Program-made: the position numbers and the translations under genes | In this document: in pieces, positions 21,040 to 29,913 of the stretch | Layout of the letters: the number at the start of each line of letters is the position of its first letter | Position numbering within the stretch: position 1 is the stretch's first letter | The notes under the pieces: generated by a model | Database searches by the model: none | The model's input: the letters and a program-made list of their open reading frames with translations, nothing else | What the model was told of the DNA's origin: nothing | Assembly: GCF_031143425.1 (NCBI RefSeq) | Contig: NC_090444.1 | Location: forward strand, 1,347,886,323-1,347,950,322 | Source of the DNA: Pleurodeles waltl | Taxonomy: Eukaryota; Chordata; Amphibia; Caudata; Salamandridae | Reading direction: 5' to 3' | Length of the DNA stretch: 64,000 nt

Positions 21040-21178
21040 TAGGAAAATAACCTCTTTTTGGCATGGTGACCCCCACTTTTTGCCTGCTGTCAGTATGTTT
21101 TGACTGTGTTCACTGGGATCCTACTAAAAAGAAACCTAGTGAATTTGCTCTCTTCCTCTAAATTTAGTTGTTCCAGAC
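21040..21178 (-). mobile_element. TGTAGGAGG-family repeat, end fragment (split by Harbinger B)
   Basis: Reads (minus) ...GAGGTTATTTTCCTA at its end, and carries a CACTGGGATCCTACT motif that recurs in the related copy at about 45450. Together with 29914-31998 it forms one older element of about 2.2 kb interrupted at TTA by Harbinger B. Confidence 0.55.
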
Positions 21179-21181
21179 TTA

Positions 21182-21197
21182 GGGGGTCATTCTGACC
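21182..21197. repeat. Harbinger B left terminal inverted repeat with TTA duplication
   Basis: GGGGGTCATTCTGACC, preceded by TTA. An internal CGGTCATTCTGACC copy at about 21269-21282 repeats the terminal motif about 85 bp inside. Confidence 0.92.
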
Positions 21198-21630
21198 TCG
21201 GCGGTAAAAGGCTCTTACCGCCGGTCAGAAGACCGCCATTCTACCGCCGCGGCCGCGGAAACCCGCCACGGTCATTCTGACCAACAACTGCCAAGCCGCC
21301 AAAAACCCGACATCCACGGCAGGCCGCCTCATCAGCGGGCAGCGATAAACTGGAGATGACCAAACCTCCACCGCCACGCCAACACAAACACGCCCATGCC
21401 ATTACGACCCACCAATCCACGCAGCGGTCTTTCAGCCGCGGTATTCCATTGGCGGTACACACCGCCGCGGTCAAAATACACACCCAGGCTCCAAAACCCA
21501 GCCACATTGGACAATTTGAAATACACACACCTGATACACATACAAACACCACCCCCACACATCCAAGCAACTATAAAACACACACCCACATCACCCACAA
21601 ACCCCCACTAGTTGGAAATCGGAGAGAAGG

Positions 21631-21665
21631 CGAGAGAGAGCGAGAGAGAGAGAGAGAGAGAGAGA
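21631..21665 (+). repeat. (GA)n microsatellite
   Basis: GA dinucleotide run upstream of the Myb 1 start codon inside Harbinger B, followed by a CA/CCA-rich leader up to 21795. Confidence 0.9.
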
Positions 21666-21795
21666 ACAGCAATCGAAAACCCCAACACACACAGGAACCC
21701 AACATCATCAACCACACCACATCTACGCACACATCACCACACACCACCACTCACATCACCGCATACACCACCCCACACCTCATCCACACCACCCC

Positions 21796-23280
21796 ATGGC
21801 ACCCCAAAGACACCCCAGGTTTTCTGACCAAGAACTCCGGGTCATGGTGGAGCAAATCATAAGGGTAAAGCCCCAGCTCTTCGGCACACAGGTGCAACAC
21901 ACCACAATAGCCAGGAAGGCGGAGCTATGGCAGAGGATTGTCGACAGGGTCAACGCTGTGGGACAGCATCCCAGAAACCGGGAAGACATCAGAAAGCGCT
22001 GGAACGACCTACGGGGGAAGGTACGGTCGATGGTCTCCAGACACAACATCGCTGTGCAGAGGACTGGCGGCGGACCACCACCCACCCCTCCCGAATTCAC
22101 AGCATGGGAGCAAGAGGTCCTTAACATCCTGCATCCTGCGGGCCTCGCTGGAGTAGGCGGAGGAATGGACTCTGGTAAGTCTAGTCTCAACTACTCCCCC
22201 CCCCCCAACCACCAGCATGCCAACCCACACCCCCACCCTCACCCCCAACCCCCCAGCACACAGCCTCCCTGCCAATGTCTCACCAGCACAACCCACCCAA
22301 CCCAAAACCAAACCCTGAATGCCAACACAAACCATGGACACCCATCACCTATGCATGACCACTGCACATACCCATCCCCCCCACAAACCACCCTCACAAC
22401 TCCTGCCACAAGGGGATGCCAGCACTGGGGGACAAGGGCACCCACAAATCGCACACCATGGAACACACAGAAGCAATAACCATACTTTTTCACCCCTGCA
22501 GGGCCCGAACGCCAACACACCGGCCAGGAGGGTCCAGATATGTCCATCCCACCCCCAGAACAGGCCCGCAGTGAGGACAGCAGCTCTGTCGACCTGGAAC
22601 ATGATGACCAGCCAGGACCATCGGGGACCTCTGGACAGTCGGTTCCCCACACACAGACACAGGCCACAGCAGACCTAACCCCCTCTGGGAATATCAGCAC
22701 CGCTCCCACCCAGCGGGCCCATGCCCCTATCTCCAGGACAGGTCAATCAGCGGTGTGTCCGCCACTACAGGGCACCAAGGCTGACCCAACACCCCAACAA
22801 CAACAGGGACCTGGGGGCAGTGGTAGTGGGCACACCGTCCAGGGAACAGAGGCCCGGGGAAACAGGGCAGCTGGGAGGGCTGCAGTGCGACAGGGGGGGG
22901 AGGACAGGGCCAGGGAACCGACTCTCCAAGAGGCCCTCACCACCATCATGGGAGCATACCACCGCTCCCAGGAGACGATGGTGACGGTAATGGCCAGGTT
23001 CCAGGAGATCCAGGCACAGCAGGAGGAACGGTACATGGGGTACAGAGAGGAGCTCAGGAACATCGTCCAGGCCCTGAACCTAATAGTCACCACATTGCGG
23101 GACCATGTGGCACCCCAAAGGGCCCCTGTCACCAGCCCGGACCAGGAACAACCTACCACCTCCGCCGGCGCTAATGGGCAGGAGGCCCCCACACAACGAC
23201 GGGCCACCAGAACCCCACCTCCTGCTGAAGATCAACCACCCCGCAAGAGGAGCCTGAGATCACAAAGGAAGACAGAGTAG
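21796..23280 (+). CDS. Harbinger Myb/SANT-like protein 1 (two exons)
   Basis: Exon 1 spans 21796-22174 (donor GTAAGT) and exon 2 spans 22502-23280 (acceptor CCCCTGCAG). The phases agree, giving about 385 residues with no internal stop. Residues 8-85 form a Myb/SANT-like domain (FSDQELRVMVEQIIRVKPQL ... ELWQRIVDRVNAVG ... DIRKRWNDLRGKVRSMV), paralogous to Myb protein 2 (shared FxxxELxxLV and KRWxDxR patterns). A Pro/Gln/Thr-rich linker follows, then a helical, probably coiled-coil block (about 22930-23110, LQEALTTIMGAYHRSQETMV onward) and a basic tail (PPRKRSLRSQRKTE). In Harbinger systems such proteins recognise element DNA and aid nuclear import of the transposase (family knowledge). It is convergent with the transposase gene. 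An AATAAA lies 214 bp past the stop. Confidence 0.8.
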
Positions 23281-23493
23281 GATGCCAAGACCCCTGCCAG
23301 CCTAAGATCCCCCCGGATGTCATTCCACTGTCCCACATCGTCACCCTGTCCAACCTTGAACTGCCCCTGCTCCATCCTTCCACAGGCATATGGACAATGC
23401 ACCTGTGCGACCGAGAACTGGACTCTGCCATGGACATCACTCCACCCCCACCCATCACCGTTTTACTATCATGGACCTATATGTAGCACTTTA

Positions 23494-23499
23494 AATAAA
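23494..23499 (+). terminator. Poly(A) signal for Myb protein 1
   Basis: AATAAA 214 bp downstream of the stop at 23280, followed by a GT-poor but T-containing region; correct strand and distance for the 3' end of this gene. Confidence 0.5.
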
Positions 23500-23785
23500 T
23501 CACTTATTGCACATAAAACACTCAGGAGTCTGCTTGTATTCTTAACAGATGTATTACAAATAACGGGTCAAAAATGTACAGTTACATTGTGATGACAACA
23601 TACCAATGTCAATTTGCTTTACTCCATGGCCGAACAAACCAGAAGTCACGCAGTGGGTCATACAGCTCTGAAAAGCCAAGGGAAAGTCACAATTCAGTTG
23701 AAAGGAACTGGGGGAAACACAGAAAGTAGAGATGCAGGAGGCCAGAAGTAAATGTAAAATGACGTGGGGGATTCTTACCTGGGTG

Positions 23786-24821
23786 CTACTGAAAATACTG
23801 TTGTATGACCGTGTCCCTGTTGTCCGTGTCGTCCCCGTCGTCTTCCTCCTCTTCACTCTCCACAGGCTCCACAGCTGCTACAACACCACCATCTGGACCA
23901 TCCTCCTGCAGAAAAGGCACCTGGCGTCGCAATGCAAGATTGTGAAGCATACAGCAGGCCACGATGATCTGGCACACCTTCTTGGGTGAGTACATTAGGG
24001 ATCCCCCTGTCATATGCAGGCACCTAAACCTGGCCTTCAGGACCCCGAAGGTCCTTTCTATGATCCTCCTAGATCGCCCATGGGCCTCATTGTACCGTTC
24101 CTCTGCCCTGGTCCGGGGATTCCTCACTGGCGTCAGTAGCCACGGCAGGTTGGGGTAACCAGAGTCACCTATTAGCCACACATGGTGTCTCTGTAGCTGT
24201 TCCATCACATAGGGGATGCTGCTATTTCGCATAACATACGCGTCATGCACTGACCCAGGGAACTTGGCATTTACATGGGAGATGTACTGGTCAGCCAAAC
24301 AGACCACCTGGACATTCATCGAATGGTAACTTTTCCTGTTTCTGTACACCTGCTCATCGTCTTTTGGGGGTACTAAGGCCACATGGGTCCCACCAATGGC
24401 ACCAATGATGTTGGGGATATGTCCAAGGGCATAGAAGTCAGCCTTCACAGTGGCCAATTCACCCTCCTCTGGGAAAATAATGTAGCTCCGCATGTATTTC
24501 GTCAGGGCAGACAACACTCTGGACAAAATCTTAGAAAACATAGGCTGAGACATCCCTGATGACATGGCCACTGTTGTCTGAAAAGACCCACTTGCCAAGA
24601 AATGGAGGACTGACAGAACCTGCACCAGAGGGGGAATTCCTGTGGGTTGGCGGATGGGGGACATCAGTGCTGGCTCCAGCTGGGCACACAGTTCATGTAT
24701 AGTGGCTCGGTCAAGTCGGTATCGAAGTATTATATGACGTTCCTCCATTGTCGACAGGTCCACCAGTGGTCGGTACACGGGAGGATTCATCCTTCTCCTA
24801 GCAAGTCCCAGCGGACGGTGC
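23786..24821 (-). CDS. HARBI1-like transposase, main exon (copy B)
   Basis: 345 codons without a stop, following a CTTCCTAG acceptor at 24822-24829. Ordered blocks: ARRRMNPPVYRP, HIILRYRLDRATIHELCAQL, GIPPLVQVLSVLHFLASGSF, GMSQPMFSKILSRVL, IGAIGGTHVALVPP, NAKFPGSVHDAYVMRNS, LIGDSGYPNLPWLLTPVRNP, RRIIERTFGVLKARFRCL and an acidic tail. These match DDE endonucleases of the PIF/Harbinger superfamily, which cut and paste DNA at TWA targets. The second Asp (GSVHD) and the Glu (IIER) are present. The first Asp, normally in IDGTH, is Gly (GGT at about 24393), so activity is doubtful. It is preceded by an 83-bp first exon 4.7 kb away (29500-29582). An alternative start is the Met of MNPPVYRP at about 24790. 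Confidence 0.85.
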
Positions 24822-25284
24822 CTAGGAAGGACAACATGGAGCACAGAGTCAAACAACCCACAAGTACGTAACTACAGCTTGCACAGTACACGATTGTCAA
24901 TGCATTGAATGGCTTGTATGAGTGGCAATGCAAGGCCTAGGCCTGTGTGACGCAGTAGTAATTAAGCCCTGTGGTCCCTTGTAATGGCGGCTGCCTGACC
25001 TGAGAAGTGTGACAGTGGGATGTGAGGTCAATGCGCTGGCGTGACACACCGTGGCGGTAGGCGGTCGAAGACCGCGGCGCAAAGCCGCATTGGTTAACAT
25101 CGAACCCTATGGGTTTCACGAGCCAATGACTAGCTGCGCCGGCGGTCGCGGAACGCACTGCGGCGGTACGCGCCACCGCGGGCGTGACCGCCATTTTCTA
25201 TCTGATTAATCACTCGAGACCTGATCATCCACAGGAGAGGACCTATACTGCAAGTGCTGCTGTGACCTCGGTCTGGGAGATACA
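24822..25284. promoter_or_regulatory. Intergenic region between transposase main exon and Myb protein 2
   Basis: Part of the proposed transposase intron and the likely 5' region of Myb protein 2. It is rich in palindromic CCGCGG/GCGGCGG motifs (25040-25195) resembling the terminal regions, which could serve as binding sites or a promoter. Copy A has the same region at 64-526. No TATA box was identified. Confidence 0.35.
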
Positions 25285-27794
25285 ATGGCTGCTGCGACTG
25301 GGGAAAGGGCCCCTGCCCCAGTATGCGCGACTCTACGGTCCTCCAGACCAACAGGTAAGTACACTGTGTGCACGTTGAATGGGCTATGCCTGGGTTGTGT
25401 ATGGTGGATGTAAGATGGTGGGGTGGGGGGACAATGACAAGTGCAAGGCACGACAGATGAGAGCATGTGCCACATGGCAAGGTTGGGGAGGGGGGGCCAA
25501 TCGCATCTATCATGCGGAAAATTGATGATATTTCAATTTCCACCCTGTACATGTCAAATAGGTCAGCGCCCATCAGAAGATCGACATTTGGCGTGCCATC
25601 GCCAAGGAAGTCCGGAACCTGGGGGTCCACAACAGACGGGGCACCCACTGCCACAAGAGGTGGGAGGACATCCGCCGCGGGACCAGGAAGACCGCAGAGT
25701 CACTGCTGGGGATGGCCTCCCAACCTAGGAGGGGTGCCAGTCGTACCCTGACCCCCCTGATGTCCCGGATCCTGGCGGTGGCCTACCCCGATTTGGATGG
25801 GCGCGTGATGACATCACAGCAGACACAAGGGGGTGAGTACCAGCACATTCAGCTATCTTTACACGCAGTGGAGGCGTCTGGGTGGGGGAGGAGGGCTGTG
25901 GGTGACATTAGGCCAGGGTGCTTTCTGTAGTGTAGTCCCCTCCTTTAGGCATGGCCCTGTGCCCCCGCCCCCAACCTCTGTACGGTGCCAGGTACAGCTA
26001 GCCATGGTCCTGCATCACCCATGTGCGCGTTTGTTGTCCCTAGACCTGTTGGCCCAGTCACAAGTACTCAGTAGTGTACCCCGATTGCGCGGCTTAGTGC
26101 ATGAGGCTCCTGTGTCTGTCCTCTCCGCCAACGGTGTTGACAATGCATGTACTCAACCTTTTATTATGTCTCCCCCCACCCTTTTTCTTTATCTTCTTGT
26201 GCATGTGTGCTTCAGCATCATCAGGCGGAGGAGACTTGGCACTGGAGCACGAGGGAGCTGCGACTCACAAGGCCCCGGTGGGCCATGGCACAGACACCGA
26301 GGCCACCAGTGATACGGAGGGCGAGGGGAGCTTCACAACGGGGAGCCATGGTGAAACCAGCGACACCGACACGTCCTCGGAAGGGAGCTCCCTAGCGGTG
26401 GCGGCAACATCCGTGCCCCCCGCCTCTACAGGTACAGCCGCCACCCAGCGCACCAGCTCCGCCCTCCCAGCAGCCCCTCAGCCTACGCTCCGTGCCCGCT
26501 CGCCCAAGAAGGCGGGCATCTCCTTCGCCCCAGGCACCTCAGGCCCTGCCCCTGTTACCCCTGCTGCCCTCAGTGAGGAGGTCATTGACCTCCTGAGGAC
26601 CATCATTGTTGGGCAGACTACCCTTTTGAATGCCATCCAGGGGGTAGAGAGGGAGGTGCATCGTAGCAATGCATACCTGGAGGGCATTCATTCGGGTCAG
26701 TCTGCCCATCAACGATCGTTCAATTCTCTGGCCTCAGCACTGACGGCAGCCATTGTCCCTGTTTCCAGCCTCCCTCTTCTAACTGCCTCCACCCTGTCTC
26801 TGTCTCCTGTTCCTCTGCCTATCCCATCCACACCATCAGACCAGCCTGCACACACCTCAACACCCAAGGGCAGCTCATCCAGACATAAGCACCACAGATC
26901 ACACAAACATTCACCCAAGCAACACCCAGATGCAGACATGCCAACAGCCACTACCACCTCTGTGTCCCCCACCTCCTCGTCTCCCTCCTCCCTCCCTGTG
27001 ACGTCTACACTCATACCTGCATGCACACCACCAACAGCCAGTACACCCATCACCAGCACACCCTCCAGTACAGTCCGCACACGTGCAGTCACCACCCCCA
27101 CTGCCGTTTACACGACCCCTGTGTCCTCTCCCACTGTGTCTGTCACCCCCTCTTCCAAGACACACAAACGCAGGCAGCCACTCACCCAACAGCCAACCAC
27201 CTCACGACAGCCTGCAGCCCATGCACCTTCACCCAAGGACAGCACACCTGACTCTCTTACAACCACCTCCTCTTCCTCCACTCCCATAACCACTGCACCT
27301 ACCTTTTACCTTGGTCCTAAAAAGTGTTACCTCTCCAATCTTGACCTCTTTCCCTCACCTGACCCACCCCCTCCATCTGCTAAGAGTCCCAAGAGCACCT
27401 CAGCCACCACCAGCCCGGGTTCACGTGTCAGCGTAGTCCATGGATTTTGGAGTCCCCCCTTTGCCAGCAGTGAGACATCGGTCAGCAGCAAGGGGACAGC
27501 CAGCCCCCCCCTGGAAAGAGGACCCGGAAAGTGAGGGGCCGCCGCGGGAGGAGTGCCACGGCTGCCCCCAAGGACCAAAGTTCGGACACTTCTCCTGCCA
27601 CAACATCCAGGGGAGGCAAGGCCCAGAGAGCCACAGCGAAGGAGGGCAAGGGCAGCAGGGCGGAGAAGTCAGGCAGCAGGAGCGCGGACCAGGAGGGCCC
27701 CACAAGCCCCATCCCGTGTGTGAGGGAGGACACCCAAGGGCCCAGGACACCGTCACCGAAGGGTCCAGCAACTGCACGGTCGGAGGGCGACTGA
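25285..27794 (+). pseudogene. Harbinger Myb/SANT-like protein 2 (copy B, three exons, broken)
   Basis: Exon 1 25285-25354 (GTAAGT donor), exon 2 25562-25832 (271 bp, intact KRWEDIRRGTRKTAES), exon 3 from 26216 (acceptor TGCTTCAG). Compared with copy A, exon 1 lacks 44 bp, which removes the first Myb helix and throws the frame out. Exon 3 encodes the conserved helical block (LSEEVIDLLRTIIVGQTTLL, about 26570-26750) and a long Ser/Thr/Pro region, then stops at 27532-27534. The basic tail (KEGKGSRAEKSGSR and neighbours) continues in another frame to 27794, the shift being at the C-run near 27503-27511. The gene sits on the plus strand wholly inside the transposase intron. Confidence 0.75.
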
Positions 27795-27840
27795 GCAGGG
27801 AGTCCTGCCCAGGTCTGACTCCCTGGAATTACAGGACAAA

Positions 27841-28816
27841 CACCGCTGAAGAGGGCCCCGCCGTGCAGGAAGGCACCGCTGAAGAGGGCCCCGCCGTGCA
27901 GGAAGGCACCGCTGAAGAGGGCCCCGCCGTCCAGAAAGGCACCGCTGAAGAGGGCCCCGCCGTCCAGAAAGGCACCGCTGAAGAGGGCCCCGCCGTCCAG
28001 AAAGGCACCGCTGAAGAGGGCCCCACCGTGCAGGAAGGCACCGCTGAAGAGGGCCCCGCCGTGCAGGAAGGCACCGCTGAAGTGGGCCCCGCCAAGACAG
28101 GCCCCGCTCCGCTGGGCCCTTCCTGTCAAGCACCGCTCCGCTGGGCCCCGCCGTCTCAAGCACCGCTCCGCTGGGCCCTTCCTGTCAAGCACCGCTCCGC
28201 TGGGCCCTGCCGTCTCAAGCACCGCTCCGCTGGGCCCTTCCTGTCAAGCACCGCTCCGCTGGGCCCTTCATCTCAGGCACCGCTCCGCTGGGCCCGCCGT
28301 CTCAAGCACCGCTCCGCTGGGCCCTTCCTGTCAAGCACCGCTCTGCTGGGCCCTTCATCTCAGGCACCGCTCCGCTGGGCCCCGCCATCTCAAGCACCGC
28401 TCCACTGGGCCCTTCCTGTCAAGCACCGCTCCGCTGGGCCCTTCCTGTCAAGCACCGCTCCGCTGGGCCCCGCCGTCTCAAGCACCGCTCCGCTGGGCCC
28501 TTCATCTCAGGCACCGCTCCGCTGGGCCCCACCGTTTCAAGCACCGCTCCGCTGGGCCCTTCCTGTCAAGCACCGCTCCGCTGGGCCCTTCCTGTCAAGC
28601 ACCGCTCCGCTGGGCCCCGCCGTCTCAAGCACCGCTCTGCTGGGCCCTTCATCTCAGGCACCGCTCCGCTGGGCCCCGCCGTCTCAAGCACCGCTCCGCT
28701 GGGCCCTTCCTGTCAAGCACCGCTCCGCTGGGCCCGGCCGTCTCAAGCACCGCTCCGCTGGGCCCTTCATCTCAGGCACCGCTCCGCTGGGCCCGCCGTC
28801 TCAAGCACCGCTGGGC
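27841..28816 (+). repeat. Composite 33/30/29-bp minisatellite (copy B)
   Basis: Begins with about eight 33-bp units (ACCGCTGAAGAGGGCCCCGC plus CGTGCAGGAAGGC or CGTCCAGAAAGGC), then passes into about 24 units with ACCGCTCCGCTGGGCC followed by either CCGCCGTCTCAAGC or CTTCCTGTCAAGC or CTTCATCTCAGGC. It is related to the copy A array at 3445-4312. Long open frames across it on both strands reflect the repeat, not genes. Confidence 0.95.
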
Positions 28817-29499
28817 CAATGACTGTGCTGGTTCTGTGTCGTGCTAATGTTCACGCTGCACTCGGCCCACCCTGCCTCCTCCATTGCCTGTGGAGACTGT
28901 TATCCACTTGATGGACTGTGACTTTGCACTCCCCAGGATATGACAGTGGGCAAGCCACCCACTGTAGAGACTTGAGAGACTGTGGCTTTGCACTACCCAG
29001 GATTGGACAGTGGGCATGGTGGCCCCTTCTTGGATCTGGCGTCGTGGACTCATGTGGCTGTGGTGCCCCCCCTTCCCTTCCCCCTGAGGTGCCTGTAGTT
29101 TTGTCATGTGATGCCCCTGCAGTGTTCTCTCCAACGGACTCAGGTCTCCTGTGTGGGCTTTGCCCATGTGTTGATACACTTCGGCCCACGGACATTTGCA
29201 ATTTCTGTGACTGTGCGGGACTTTCTGCCTCTATTTCTCGGTCACGCAATGTTTACATTAGAAATTTTTACCATCATTTTCCTATTTTGCCATGTCTTCA
29301 ATGAACCTATTTTGTACATAAATGTTGTTTCTCACTTGAATCATATCTTTTCGTTATTCCGGGGGGTTTGGGTGGGGTAACTTTGACTTGGTGCTCTGCA
29401 TTGGTGTGTAGATAGTTAGGGGGTGGGTGTGATGCGTATGTGTGTGCCCGTAACCCTTCCTCCTCCCCCCCTCCCCTGTGTCGTAGGTGCGGTACTCAC
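28817..29499. other. Harbinger B right intronic region
   Basis: Contains two diverged units of the 64-bp repeat that is expanded in copy A (28911-29010), then unique sequence up to the transposase first exon. No coding exon supported. Confidence 0.5.
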
Positions 29500-29582
29500 C
29501 GTTGTCGTCTGCGCCGGAGTTCGTACTCGTGGTAGATGAGCAGGTAGACGAGAGCGGGTAGGATGTGTAATTCGGGCTCCAT
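29500..29582 (-). CDS. HARBI1-like transposase, candidate exon 1 (copy B)
   Basis: ATG at 29582 (minus) opens MEPELHILPALVYLLIYHEY followed by an Arg-rich end, up to the donor CG|GTGAGTACC. The exon is 83 bp (27 codons plus two bases); joining to the main exon at 24821 completes an Arg codon and leads straight into HRPLGLARRR. The spliced protein would be about 372 residues, normal for HARBI1-type transposases, which often have an Arg-rich leader. Copy A preserves the exon length, phase, splice donor and 17 of 27 residues. There is no transcript evidence. Confidence 0.62.
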
Positions 29583-29894
29583 GCTGTCCTCCGTCCTCGT
29601 GGACTGTATAGAGGTGAGCGTTTTCCCGTTCGTAGTCTGTTTCCGCCGTGTTTTTATCGGCGGGGCTCCCGCCCCGGATGAGGTGGCGGATTGGTGAGTT
29701 GTGATAGGGTGGGCGGTACATTGTCTGCCGTCTGCCTGTTGGCGGTGACCGCCGCGCTGTTTGTCTGTCCCACCGTGGCGGTCGGAGTGGTAAAGTGGCG
29801 GGCTCTGTTGGCGGTTCCCGCCAGGGTCAGAATTCCATTTTTTGAACCGCCAGCCTGTTGGCGGGTTGGCCGCCGCTTTATCACCGACCGCCAG

Positions 29895-29910
29895 GGTCAG
29901 AATGACCCCC
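29895..29910. repeat. Harbinger B right terminal inverted repeat with TTA duplication
   Basis: GGTCAGAATGACCCCC followed by TTA (29911-29913). A subterminal GGGTCAGAATTCC copy lies at about 29824-29836. The 16-bp terminus is the exact inverse of the left end. Confidence 0.92.
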
Positions 29911-29913
29911 TTA

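Larger units (their letters stand above)
21182..29910 (+). mobile_element. PIF/Harbinger transposon copy B, complete, three-gene
   Basis: 8,729 bp bounded by GGGGGTCATTCTGACC (21182-21197) and its exact reverse complement (29895-29910), with TTA on both sides (21179-21181, 29911-29913). Gene order: Myb/SANT protein 1 (+), transposase (-, two exons spread over 23786-29582), Myb/SANT protein 2 (+) nested in the transposase intron, then minisatellites. Subterminal regions are rich in CCGCC/GGCGG motifs, possible binding sites for the Myb proteins (inference). Myb 1 looks intact; the transposase has lost one catalytic residue and Myb 2 is broken. Confidence 0.92.

Noticed and set aside
27482..28822. 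Long open frames on both strands over the copy B array
   Set aside because: Repeat-generated; they overlap the frameshifted Myb tail only in its first part.
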